Below, piece after piece: positions 49,663 through 57,661 of a DNA stretch of 64,000 nt. The notes beneath the pieces are model-generated. The model was given only the letters and a program-made list of their open reading frames with translations. It had not been told where the DNA came from and searched no databases. Origin of the DNA: Halobacillus sp. Marseille-Q1614 (lineage in GTDB: Bacteria > Bacillota > Bacilli > Bacillales > Halobacillaceae); the NCBI RefSeq assembly GCF_902809865.1, contig NZ_CADDWH010000001.1, positions 1,674,001 to 1,738,000 of the forward strand, written 5' to 3'. The position numbers were made by a program, and so were the translations under genes. Every line of letters begins with the position of its first letter. Position 1 is the first letter of the stretch.

Positions 49663-50856
49663 GTGATTGAACTGACAGCACTAAAAGGAATCCGCGTGCT
49701 CGACTTAACACGCGTGCTGGCCGGACCCTATTGTTCGATGATCCTTGGTGATCTTGGGGCGGAAGTAATTAAAGTGGAGGCTCCCGGCGGAAGCGATGAT
49801 ACGAGAAAATGGGGACCACCCTTTCAGGAAGGCGTAAGTGCTTATTATTTATGCGCGAACCGCAGCAAAAAAAGCCTCACCGTAAACTTAAAAACAAATG
49901 AGGGCAGGCAAATTATAGAAAAACTCACAGCTAATAGTGACGTCGTTCTTCATAATTTCAAAACCGGCACGATGGAGCGGCTCGGCCTTGATTATTCGTC
50001 ATTAAAAGAGATTAATCCCCGGATTGTCTACTGTTCGATCACGGGATTTGGGGAGACCGGACCTTATAAAAACCTGCCGGGCTACGATTTTATTATCCAG
50101 GCGATGAGCGGGCTGATGAGCATTACAGGCGATGAACAATCGGGTCCGCAAAAACTTGGCGTTGCGATTACCGATATTTTAACGGGATTATATGCGTGTA
50201 TTGGAATAGAGGCTGCCCTGCTTGAAAGAAATCAATCCGGTCTCGGGCAGAAAATCGACCTATCCCTCTATGATTCTGCGGTCAGCTCGCTCGTTAATAT
50301 TGGCAGCAATTATTTATTGTCAGGGCAGCTTCCAAAGAGACTTGGAAATCATCATGCCAACATCGTTCCTTACCAGACCTTTTGTGCAAGCGACGGTGAA
50401 ATGGTCATAGCTGTCGGCAATGATAAGCAGTTTGCCGCACTGTGTGGAATCATCCAACAGCGGGCCTTAGCGTTAGATGAACGATTTAAGACTAACCCTG
50501 ACCGGGTTGCCTGCCGAAATGAGCTTATTCCGATTTTGCAGCGAGCTCTTTTGAAAAATCCGACCGCTTATTGGAAGGAAAAATGTCAGGAAGCCGGCAT
50601 TCCGTTTGGAGCGATTCAGACAGTCGAAGATCTCGTTAAAGATGAACAGCTCAACGCTCGCGATATGTTTGTTTCTGCGAAGCATCCAAAAGCCGGCGAG
50701 GTCAAGATGATCGGCAGCCCTTTAAAGCTGGTGCGCACCCCTCCATCTGTCAGCAGCCATCCTCCTGAACCCGGGGAGCACACCGAACAAATTTTACAGT
50801 CGATAGGTTATTCCAGCGCCGAGATTAAAGATCTGAGAAAAACGAACACGATATAA
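49663..50856 (+). CDS. CaiB/BaiF CoA-transferase, SUGCT-like (glutarate CoA-transferase candidate)
   Basis: A family III CoA-transferase of 397 residues with catalytic Asp171 in VAITDILTGLYA. The N-terminal LDLTRVLAGPYCSMILGDLG, GGSDDTRKWGPPF and NIVPYQTFCASDGEMVIAVG regions closely resemble human SUGCT, which makes glutaryl-CoA from glutarate using succinyl-CoA. Start assignment is uncertain: GTG at 49663 is very close to AAAGGA, and CTG at 49672 is better spaced. It is the first of two rightward genes, divergent from the lysine operon. Confidence 0.88.
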   Translation: MIELTALKGIRVLDLTRVLAGPYCSMILGDLGAEVIKVEAPGGSDDTRKWGPPFQEGVSAYYLCANRSKKSLTVNLKTNEGRQIIEKLTANSDVVLHNFKTGTMERLGLDYSSLKEINPRIVYCSITGFGETGPYKNLPGYDFIIQAMSGLMSITGDEQSGPQKLGVAITDILTGLYACIGIEAALLERNQSGLGQKIDLSLYDSAVSSLVNIGSNYLLSGQLPKRLGNHHANIVPYQTFCASDGEMVIAVGNDKQFAALCGIIQQRALALDERFKTNPDRVACRNELIPILQRALLKNPTAYWKEKCQEAGIPFGAIQTVEDLVKDEQLNARDMFVSAKHPKAGEVKMIGSPLKLVRTPPSVSSHPPEPGEHTEQILQSIGYSSAEIKDLRKTNTI

Positions 50857-50867
50857 GGAGTGGTTTT

Positions 50868-52052
50868 ATGAACTTTGAATATAACGATGAACAAGCGCTG
50901 CTGCGTAAAACGGTCCGCGACTTTACCGATAAAGAGATTATGCCATATATCGGCGAGTGGGACGCTAAAGGTTACTTTAATAAAGATCTGATGAAAAAGC
51001 TGGCGGATTTAGGGGTGATGGGAGTCTGCATTCCGGAAAAATACGGAGGAAGCGGGATGGATTATAATTCGCTGGCTATCGTTTGTGAGGAATTAGAGCG
51101 TGGCGATACCGCTTTTCGAACAGCGGTTTCTGTACACACCGGCTTAAACAGCATGTCCCTTCTGCAATGGGGAACAGAGGAACAGAAACAGAAATATCTT
51201 GTACCGCAGGCAAAAGGCGAAAAAATCGGAGCCTTTGGGTTAACCGAGCCGGGAGCCGGTTCTGATGTAGCGGCTCTGCAGTCAACCGCCAAACGAGAAG
51301 ACGATTATTATATTTTAAATGGACAAAAAACGTGGATTTCGCTATGTGACACAGCCGATCACTTCCTCGTTTTCGCTTACACCGATAAATCAAAAAAGCA
51401 CCACGGCATCTCAGCTTTTATTGTAGAACGAGCGATGGAAGGTTTCTCATCAAAAGCAACAAAAGGAAAGCTCGGCATTCGAGCCGGTAATACAGGAGAG
51501 CTGTTTTTTGACCAGGTGAAGGTACCCAAAGAAAACCTTGTCGGAAAAGAAGGCGAAGGATTTAAAATTGCGATGGCCGCCCTCGATAACGGCCGCTTTA
51601 CCGTAGCTGCAGGAGCGTGCGGGCAGATTATGGCCTGTCTTGAAGCAAGTGTCGAATACTGCCATGAGCGCCAGACGTTTGGAAAAGAAATCGGCCGCCA
51701 CCAGCTCGTCCAGCAGATGATTGCCAAAATGGAAGCCGGGCTGCAGATGAGCCGACTGCTCGTTTTCCGGGCCGGTGAGCTGAAAAATAAAGGGGTGCGC
51801 AATACTCGGGAAACTTCTTTGGCGAAATGGCAGGCCTGTGATTTCGCTAACCAGGCCGCTGATGACGCTGTCCAAATCCACGGCGCCTATGGCTATTCCA
51901 ATGAGTATCCGGTGGAGCGCTATTTGCGCAACTCAAAAGCCCCGGTGATTTATGAAGGAACACGGGAAATCCATACGATCATGCAGGCGGAGTACGTGCT
52001 CGGCTACCGTAAAGATAAACCATTAAATAAAATGCTGCCGGCCTGGGAGTAG
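50868..52052 (+). CDS. Acyl-CoA dehydrogenase (glutaryl-CoA dehydrogenase candidate, paralogue B)
   Basis: A 394-residue acyl-CoA dehydrogenase 11 nt after the CoA-transferase gene. Arg84 in GDTAFRTAVSVHTG lies where glutaryl-CoA dehydrogenases have the Arg (SGYRSAMSVQSSL in human) that binds the distal carboxylate; FGLTEPGAGSDV, ILNGQKTWISL and catalytic Glu in VIYEGTREIH are present. With a SUGCT-like partner, oxidative decarboxylation of glutaryl-CoA to crotonyl-CoA is plausible. The paralogue at 27515-28726 has the same Arg, so the residue alone is not decisive. AAGGAGTGG precedes the ATG. Confidence 0.87.
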   Translation: MNFEYNDEQALLRKTVRDFTDKEIMPYIGEWDAKGYFNKDLMKKLADLGVMGVCIPEKYGGSGMDYNSLAIVCEELERGDTAFRTAVSVHTGLNSMSLLQWGTEEQKQKYLVPQAKGEKIGAFGLTEPGAGSDVAALQSTAKREDDYYILNGQKTWISLCDTADHFLVFAYTDKSKKHHGISAFIVERAMEGFSSKATKGKLGIRAGNTGELFFDQVKVPKENLVGKEGEGFKIAMAALDNGRFTVAAGACGQIMACLEASVEYCHERQTFGKEIGRHQLVQQMIAKMEAGLQMSRLLVFRAGELKNKGVRNTRETSLAKWQACDFANQAADDAVQIHGAYGYSNEYPVERYLRNSKAPVIYEGTREIHTIMQAEYVLGYRKDKPLNKMLPAWE

Positions 52053-52063
52053 TAATTTTCAAG

Positions 52064-52097
52064 GGGCAATTCTACTTTGGGCAGAATTGTTCTTTTT
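52064..52097 (+). terminator. Terminator of the CoA-transferase/dehydrogenase operon
   Basis: GGGCAATTCT pairs with AGAATTGTTC and is followed by TTTTT, 11 nt after the stop codon. Confidence 0.85.
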
Positions 52098-52105
52098 AAA
52101 ATTTA

Positions 52106-52139
52106 AAGGAATTCTGCACGTGGAGAATTCCTTCTTTTT
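52106..52139. terminator. Second hairpin, shared by convergent genes
   Basis: AAGGAATTCT and AGAATTCCTT form a perfect 10-bp stem followed on the plus strand by CTTTTTC. It lies 3 nt before the end of the leftward lipoprotein gene. Confidence 0.75.
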
Positions 52140-52142
52140 CGT

Positions 52143-52712
52143 CTATTTACTTCTCTCAGCATTTATTTTTTCAATTAATCTATCGTCATCAAAGTAGAGC
52201 ATTCTCTCAATTTTCTTATCCTCATTCACGTTAGCTTTTCCGGTTACCTCCGCCGTATAAGCATCGTTCTCATTTTCAAAAAGCACACGTGCCGTGAAGA
52301 AGTAGGCATCTTCCGTATCCACATCTTCTCTTATATCCGCCTCTACTAAATTTATCGTATAGCTGCTGTCCTCAACCTCGAAATAGTAGCTCATAGCGTG
52401 GAGTAGAACAAACTTTTCATACATATTTTCCGTAAAATACTCTCCATAGGTATCTTGCAAGTATTGATCTAATGGCGTAGATTTTTTCGGAGGCTTCGTT
52501 TCTCCATCAATTCCAATAACGGTGGCGATGCCCGGATCCTTTAAGTGTTTAAGCAGCTCTTGGTCAGGTCCTGTAAATTGATGTTCTAATACCTTTTTTA
52601 TATTCGTTTCTGCCTCACGGTCGGCAGACTCAGCAGGCTGTGAAGAAGAACAGCCAGCCACCAAAAAAGCAAAACACATGAACAGAAGACTGGCCGGCGT
52701 GATTTTTCTCAT
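52143..52712 (-). CDS. Hypothetical lipoprotein
   Basis: A 189-residue lipoprotein with signal peptide and lipobox LVAGC (Cys21), then Ser-rich linker and an acidic soluble domain that looks like a small alpha/beta fold (AMSYYFEVEDSSYTINLVEA, AYFFTARVLFEN). I do not recognise the family. ATG at 52712 follows GTGGAGGGG; upstream in-frame codons are unlikely. Single gene. Confidence 0.78.
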   Translation of the reverse strand: MRKITPASLLFMCFAFLVAGCSSSQPAESADREAETNIKKVLEHQFTGPDQELLKHLKDPGIATVIGIDGETKPPKKSTPLDQYLQDTYGEYFTENMYEKFVLLHAMSYYFEVEDSSYTINLVEADIREDVDTEDAYFFTARVLFENENDAYTAEVTGKANVNEDKKIERMLYFDDDRLIEKINAERSK

Positions 52713-52730
52713 AAAACCCCTCCACCACAA

Positions 52731-53043
52731 AAGATCTGTTACCTATCTTTACGTGTTGAGATGCTCCCGAGTTTCAACTTTCTTACAATTCCGCCGGGAA
52801 GTAATTTTGCTGGTGGAAATTGTTTTGGAAACGAGAGGTTCGTCGGTAAATGTTCGCTTTCCACAAATATTACATGGCCGTAAAGAGATTATTAATTCAG
52901 CTTAATACGATTGCAACCTGCTGTAAGTTCTTCTCTGTTAGACTTGGCATTAGCTTGAAATTCAGACGACATAACCTGACAATTTTCAAGCTGAATCTAC
53001 AGAAATCCGATAATCGGGTTATTTAACATAGGAGGATTTTTTT
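52731..53043. other. Intergenic region before the NlpC/P60 gene
   Basis: No ORF with a ribosome binding site was found in these 313 nt. A short stem, CCGAT-AAT-CGG, lies near 53008-53020, and AGGAGG starts about 53030 for the next gene. I could not pick a convincing promoter. Confidence 0.4.
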
Positions 53044-53814
53044 ATGAGAAAGTCACCAATGAGAAAGTATGTAGTCTCTTCAGCTTTAGTTACCTCACTT
53101 GCGCTTACACCGTTATTAAATGACAAAGTGTCTGCGAATGCGGATCCTGATTCAGCGGATTCCACTTCACCAAGTGTTTCCGTTCAGGACAGCAGTCTGT
53201 TAATTAACGGAGATAAAGGTCCAGCCGTGGAAACTTTACAGGAGGATCTAGAAACGCAAGGTTATTATACATATAATCTTGATGGTATTTTTGGTCCTAT
53301 TACAGAAGAAGCGGTTAAAGACTTCCAGGCCGATCACGGTCTTACGGTTGATGGTATTGTAGGTCCTAATACAAAAAATGCTTTATCCGCTGCCCCAGTA
53401 GAAACCGAAGATGAAGCTTCTTCTGGTGAAGATGCGGCAGATGAAGCGGCATCTCAATCTGATGTTGTTTCTATTGCAGAAGATCTAATTGGAACTCCAT
53501 ATGTATGGGGCGGAACCACTCCTGATGGTTTTGACAGCAGTGGGTTCATCCAGTATGTATTTGAGCAGGTTGGGGTTGAACTTGACAGAAAAGAAAGTGA
53601 TATGTGGTTAAATAATGGTGAACAAGTTGATTCACCAGAAGTTGGCGACGTTATTTTCTTCGAAGGAACGTATGATACAGAAGGCGCTTCTCACAGTGGA
53701 ATCTATATTGGCGATAATAAGATGATTCATGCGGGAAGTGACGGTATAGAAGTTGCTGACATTACAATTGACTATTGGCAGGATCATTATTTAGGAGTTA
53801 AATCCTTTCAATAA
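53044..53814 (+). CDS. Secreted PG-binding and NlpC/P60 protein with Ser in place of catalytic Cys
   Basis: A 256-residue exported protein: signal peptide (about 1-32, ending SANA), a peptidoglycan-binding domain 1 (about 52-115, GPAVETLQEDLETQGYYTYN), an acidic linker, and an NlpC/P60 (C40) domain (about 140-256). The family motif D-C-S-G is D-S-S-G here: Ser165 (codon AGC, 53536-53538) replaces the nucleophile Cys. The two other positions, His in ASHSGIYIG and the MIHAG segment, remain. A single base change separates AGC from TGC. It probably binds the wall without cleaving it, or is much weaker. Confidence 0.9.
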   Translation: MRKSPMRKYVVSSALVTSLALTPLLNDKVSANADPDSADSTSPSVSVQDSSLLINGDKGPAVETLQEDLETQGYYTYNLDGIFGPITEEAVKDFQADHGLTVDGIVGPNTKNALSAAPVETEDEASSGEDAADEAASQSDVVSIAEDLIGTPYVWGGTTPDGFDSSGFIQYVFEQVGVELDRKESDMWLNNGEQVDSPEVGDVIFFEGTYDTEGASHSGIYIGDNKMIHAGSDGIEVADITIDYWQDHYLGVKSFQ

Positions 53815-53823
53815 GGACTAAAC

Positions 53824-53857
53824 AAAGCCAGTGCTTACCATTAAGCACCGGCTTTTT
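53824..53857. terminator. Bidirectional terminator
   Basis: AAAGCCAGTGCTTA pairs with TAAGCACCGGCTTT at 13 of 14 positions. It serves the C40 gene and touches the end of the facing hydrolase gene. Confidence 0.9.
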
Positions 53858-55058
53858 ATTTGTTTAAAAATCCCCTGATTAGTTCTAAAGTTCTCTCCGG
53901 GCTGTCCTGATAGACGTTGTGACCCGAGTTGTACAAATAGATGAGCTCCGATTTTGCTATAGATTCTTCGTAATCCTCAGCGGACTCTTTAGATAGATAA
54001 TCTTCAGTTCCTTTAATAATCAGACCTTCTCCATTCCAGCTTTTTAATTCTTCCCTCGGATCTTCAGAATGCGGATACAGCCGGGATTGAGGGGTCTGAT
54101 TAGCATAGAAACCTAAACCGAAGATAGGATAATCAAAGTCTTTTCCTTCTGCGTGCAAAGCTGGCTGGGTAAGACGATAGACGTCATCAAACCTTGAATC
54201 CGTCTCTTCATCTCCAGCAAAATTATGTGCAGCTTCCGGATTCATTTGCAGCAGCATATAAGTAAATAATACCCGGGGCTGAAGCAATTCTTTATACAAA
54301 GCGATTTTTCTTGAGATGGTGAGCTTATTTTGCAATGTGGCATCACTCGTATCCTTGGGATTGATAGCCCCTGGTGATAGAAAAACTGCCTGAGAGACAT
54401 GCCTGCCATAAGAAGCGATATAGCTGGCTGCAATTTCACTGCCGTACGAATGGCCGATTAAAATAATTTTCTCCTCGCCTAATATCTGTCGTATGCTTTC
54501 TAGATCATGTACATCTCTTGCTATCGAATAATCAGCCGGGCTCTCTAAACGTATAGAATGACCCGAACCAATTTGATCATAAACATACACATCATAACCA
54601 TCTTCTGACAGCTGACCGAAATATTCTGAATCCCGCTTCATATCAGGGGTACCCGGTCCTCCATGTAAAAATATAATTACTTGTTTGTCTTCACTATTTT
54701 CCTTTGCTTTCTTATGGACATATGCGATAATATCTCCATTTGGCAAATCCCAATCATTCATTCCCTCTACTTCCGAAGGAATCGATTGTTCAGAGGCAGG
54801 AGTGAGTAAGACAGCTCCATAACCAGCAAACACTATCCCCCCTATAATTAACGGCTTGTAAAAGTTCGCTCTGTTTCTCAATCTTAATAGAAGCAGGAAA
54901 CCGATGTAGCAGACAATATATACTAAAGCACCCGATGCTAAAAATAAATACGGACGAGCTGTTAGTGTAGAAAAATACAAACTCATTCCTATTCCTGCTA
55001 ATAGGGATAAAAGCGCCGCGATTAATGCAACACTGTTAATAAATATTTTTTTAATCAT
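53856..55058 (-). CDS. Membrane-anchored alpha/beta hydrolase (proline iminopeptidase-like)
   Basis: A 400-residue protein with three N-terminal hydrophobic segments (residues about 7-95) before an outward hydrolase domain. Features: oxyanion-region FLHGGPGTPDMKRDS, nucleophile Ser in LIGHSYGSEIAASY and the C-terminal His in NSGHNVYQD. The HGGPG motif is typical of prolyl aminopeptidases and related family S33 enzymes. The substrate is unknown; an extracytoplasmic peptide or ester is likely. AGGACC precedes the ATG. Confidence 0.85.
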   Translation of the reverse strand: MIKKIFINSVALIAALLSLLAGIGMSLYFSTLTARPYLFLASGALVYIVCYIGFLLLLRLRNRANFYKPLIIGGIVFAGYGAVLLTPASEQSIPSEVEGMNDWDLPNGDIIAYVHKKAKENSEDKQVIIFLHGGPGTPDMKRDSEYFGQLSEDGYDVYVYDQIGSGHSIRLESPADYSIARDVHDLESIRQILGEEKIILIGHSYGSEIAASYIASYGRHVSQAVFLSPGAINPKDTSDATLQNKLTISRKIALYKELLQPRVLFTYMLLQMNPEAAHNFAGDEETDSRFDDVYRLTQPALHAEGKDFDYPIFGLGFYANQTPQSRLYPHSEDPREELKSWNGEGLIIKGTEDYLSKESAEDYEESIAKSELIYLYNSGHNVYQDSPERTLELIRGFLNK

Positions 55059-55196
55059 CGCTTTAAGGTCCTTTAGGCAAAATATTTATTTTTAGTTTAT
55101 CCTAATTTATTCCTCCAAGCTAACGGAATTTTTATATCAAGGCAACTTCATCCTGCCGCTGTCATATGTTTTAGAAAAATGGAAGAGGTGGCAGCT

Positions 55197-55586
55197 ATGC
55201 ATAATTTTCAGACATTATGTTATCTATTTGCTCAAATTCTAAATGGAACACCAAGCATTAAACACGGCGTATGCTCAGTAGAGCTCGATCGTGAGCTTGA
55301 CGTGACAATTCAAGGCCGGCCAAGTAAAGGTGAGCTTCATGCCGAGCTTATGTTTGAATCACTCGATCAGAAGGGCTATGCTCTAAACCTTGGAGAAACC
55401 GTACTTTTGGAAGAAGAGGTTCCTTACTTTGCAAATATTCTTATAAAAAACGGGATTATCATCAGCGCCCTCCATAATCACTGGCTGTATACAAACCCGA
55501 CGATCTTATATATCCATTTCCAATCGGTAGAACCTCCTTTAAGTTTTGCCCACAAAGTGGCCGAAGCTTTTAAAGGACTGAAATAA
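55197..55586 (+). CDS. DUF1259 (LppY/LpqO-like) domain protein
   Basis: A 129-residue cytoplasmic protein covering about half of the usual LppY/LpqO domain: GVCSVELDRELDVTIQGRP, NLGETVLLEEEVPYFANIL and SALHNHWLYTNPTILYIHF, the last a conserved block of the family. ATG at 55197 follows GAGGTG by 6 nt; the earlier in-frame ATG at 55179 lacks a site. Many members carry two such domains; this is a single-domain form. The role is not known. Confidence 0.82.
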   Translation: MHNFQTLCYLFAQILNGTPSIKHGVCSVELDRELDVTIQGRPSKGELHAELMFESLDQKGYALNLGETVLLEEEVPYFANILIKNGIIISALHNHWLYTNPTILYIHFQSVEPPLSFAHKVAEAFKGLK

Positions 55587-55612
55587 AAAACACCGCCCTT
55601 GAGGCGATGTGC
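55585..55612 (-). terminator. Terminator of the leftward hydrolase operon
   Basis: On the minus strand the stem ACATCGCC / GGCGGTGT with one wobble is followed by six T residues. Confidence 0.75.
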
Positions 55613-55616
55613 ACTA

Positions 55617-56537
55617 TTATTTTTCCAGCCAAGTTTTTAAGGAATGAAGCAGCTCAGGATGTAGTTTTTCCTCTGCCAAACTCTTCTTATAAATCTTCTT
55701 CAGATTAAGCAGCGACCCTTGTTCTGTCTGTTTGCGGAGGACGTGATTCATATCGGGAATTTCCTTTAGCTCGGCTCCTGTCTGCTCGGATAGCTGACGA
55801 GCGGAACCAAGTTCAACCTGGACATCCATTCCTCCTTCGATCGCGATCGTTTTCTCAGGAATACAGCTGAAATAAGATCTCATGTCATACGCTTTAATTT
55901 CCCTCATCCATTTGGCGTTCAGGCGGATTCCCCGGTAACGTACGACCGGTTCTGTCGTAGCATTAATTTTACTTTCAACTTGGGCAGATTGTTTTTTAAT
56001 CTTGTTTTCCACTTTAAGCGTGCGAAACAGCCACCCTTTAAATCCTTTCGTTTCCCTTACTTCTTTACGTATCCTTTCATTTTGGTAGGCAATCAGTTCT
56101 TCACCCGTACCGATCGAACCGCAGAGAAACACAAATCCGTCTGCGGGCTCTTTTTCAAAAATAGCAGGTCCCATGATCGCACCTTCGCTGTGTCCAAGCA
56201 GATAAACACGTTCTATTCCTTCCTGCTGTTTTAAAAATCTCAGGGCGCTTGCTGCATCTTCGATAAAATCTGATAATCCTGCTTCGGCGTATGAACCTTT
56301 ACTTTCCTTTACTCCTCGCTTATCGTAACGAAGTACGGCTGCTCCTTGTTCATTAAAAAATTCGGCAAGGTCTTTATAAAGGTCGGCTTTAAATTTTTTA
56401 GCATTCCCATCACGGTCCACTTCTCCTGAACCCGCCACGATTAATACTGCATCTCCCGACGGCTGCTCGGGTACAGAATAGGTACCGGCAAGCTGAATGC
56501 CTGCTGATTCGATTTTAACGTATTGCTTTTTAGTCAT
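55617..56537 (-). CDS. Alpha/beta hydrolase
   Basis: A 306-residue cytoplasmic hydrolase of the DUF-type esterase group: IVAGSGEVDRDGN (oxyanion loop), VLRYDKRGVKESKG and nucleophile Ser in LLGHSEGAIMGPAI; the His near MNHVLRKQ probably completes the triad. It is the second gene after the ArsR-type regulator (2-nt gap), so its expression is probably controlled by that regulator. Substrate unknown. Confidence 0.85.
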   Translation of the reverse strand: MTKKQYVKIESAGIQLAGTYSVPEQPSGDAVLIVAGSGEVDRDGNAKKFKADLYKDLAEFFNEQGAAVLRYDKRGVKESKGSYAEAGLSDFIEDAASALRFLKQQEGIERVYLLGHSEGAIMGPAIFEKEPADGFVFLCGSIGTGEELIAYQNERIRKEVRETKGFKGWLFRTLKVENKIKKQSAQVESKINATTEPVVRYRGIRLNAKWMREIKAYDMRSYFSCIPEKTIAIEGGMDVQVELGSARQLSEQTGAELKEIPDMNHVLRKQTEQGSLLNLKKIYKKSLAEEKLHPELLHSLKTWLEK

Positions 56538-56539
56538 AA

Positions 56540-57082
56540 TTAATCCTCTCCTTTAGTACGAGCTTCAGGAATAAACACTTGCGCCATTGTAACTCTTCGT
56601 GTATTCTCTCTTTTCTTTTTCGATCCGTATTTGATCATCAAAGTTTTTATGTCCTGTCGCATTTCTGTCCATTCGTCAGAAGTAAGGTGAAGATCAACTT
56701 GACTGAATCCGTAGATATCCTTCGTTAAGTCGACCTCTCCGTCAAAGTAGTTTTCAGTCTCACGAAGCAGGTTCACAAAGAAAGTCATAAACATTTGAAG
56801 GTGCTCATCATTGCTCATTTGCACAGCTTCATCTGCAGTGATCCATGCTCCATCTTTTTCGAGCATGTACGTACGCTCAACTGTTCCCCGAACCTTTCGC
56901 TCTGTATCTACTTTTATCACTTTTCCCTTTTTGAGTTCATTCAAATGCCGGTATAACGTCGCCTGGGGCACATCTTCTATCATCTCAAGGAGCTCATAGA
57001 CGGTGGCTGAATCCTTCGCTAAACACTGAATAATCCGCATTCGTACTGGGTGCATAATTAAATCTGCTTTTGATTTTTTCAT
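56540..57082 (-). CDS. ArsR-type winged-helix regulator
   Basis: A 180-residue regulator. The N-terminal winged helix is HPVRMRIIQCLAKDSATVYELLEMIEDVPQATLYRHLNELKKGKVI; the C-terminal half (residues about 95-180) is an acidic helical effector or dimer domain, as in Bacillus YdfF-like proteins. AAGGAGG precedes the ATG. It heads an operon with the hydrolase. An AT-rich near-palindrome at 57096-57133 in front of the gene could be its operator. Confidence 0.85.
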   Translation of the reverse strand: MKKSKADLIMHPVRMRIIQCLAKDSATVYELLEMIEDVPQATLYRHLNELKKGKVIKVDTERKVRGTVERTYMLEKDGAWITADEAVQMSNDEHLQMFMTFFVNLLRETENYFDGEVDLTKDIYGFSQVDLHLTSDEWTEMRQDIKTLMIKYGSKKKRENTRRVTMAQVFIPEARTKGED

Positions 57083-57095
57083 CGCAGCCTCCTTT

Positions 57096-57133
57096 ATATA
57101 TTATTATCATTATCAATAATAATAACAATAAAA
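57096..57133. promoter_or_regulatory. AT-rich inverted repeat upstream of the ArsR-type gene
   Basis: The region carries ATTATTATCATT followed by AATAATAAT, with repeated GATAAT half-sites on the minus strand that resemble Fur-box halves. Either autoregulation by the ArsR-type protein or Fur-type control is possible. Confidence 0.35.
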
Positions 57134-57164
57134 CAAAAAAATGTCACGATTGAATCATGAGGAT

Positions 57165-57190
57165 AAAAAATACCGGCTTTAAAACCGGAG
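57165..57190 (-). terminator. Possible terminator of the DUF4260 gene
   Basis: On the minus strand CCGGTTTTAAAGCCGG is followed by TATTTTTT. The stem is short. Confidence 0.5.
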
Positions 57191-57203
57191 CCCCTTTAAA
57201 TAT

Positions 57204-57551
57204 TTATACCTTCTGCAAATGAGTATCTTTAAAATCGCTCGGATACTTTAATCCATAGCCTATCGTCCGGTCCATCCCAATATGAGCTATCCAAATCAGA
57301 CTTAAAGCCAATAACAAATCATGAGAGGCTATGAAGGCAAATACACTTAGCAATAATGGAATTATGTAAGTATGTCCAATATTGTAAATGCCGGCTCCCC
57401 ATCTTTTATTTTTTAAATAACCTAACATGCTTAAATCCGGGACTAGTAAACAAAGGAAAAACAACACCCAGCTTCCCCCTGTTTGAGTATAAAAATAAAC
57501 AGCTATAAGAAGCACGATTAACCCTTCCAGCTGCAATATCAGCTTATTCAT
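57204..57551 (-). CDS. DUF4260 membrane protein
   Basis: A 115-residue protein with three or four hydrophobic segments (LEGLIVLLIAVYFY, SWVLFFLCLLVPDLSMLGY, YIIPLLLSVFAFIAS, LALSLIWIAHIGMD) and the DUF4260 landmarks GAGIYNIGHTY and HIGMDRTIGYGLKYP. The function is not known. AGGGGGGAGTG precedes the ATG. Single gene. Confidence 0.88.
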   Translation of the reverse strand: MNKLILQLEGLIVLLIAVYFYTQTGGSWVLFFLCLLVPDLSMLGYLKNKRWGAGIYNIGHTYIIPLLLSVFAFIASHDLLLALSLIWIAHIGMDRTIGYGLKYPSDFKDTHLQKV

Positions 57552-57624
57552 ATAATCACTCCCCCTTTAGATACTGCCATCGCTATTATACGTCTGCCAT
57601 TAGAAAAAGTTTCTCTTTTGTCAC

Positions 57625-57658
57625 TTAAAAAAGGTGCGATCATAATGATTGCACCTTC
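57625..57658 (-). terminator. Terminator of the exporter-like gene
   Basis: On the minus strand AAGGTGCAATC pairs with GATCGCACCTT (one wobble) and is followed by six T residues. Confidence 0.85.
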
Positions 57659-57661
57659 CCG

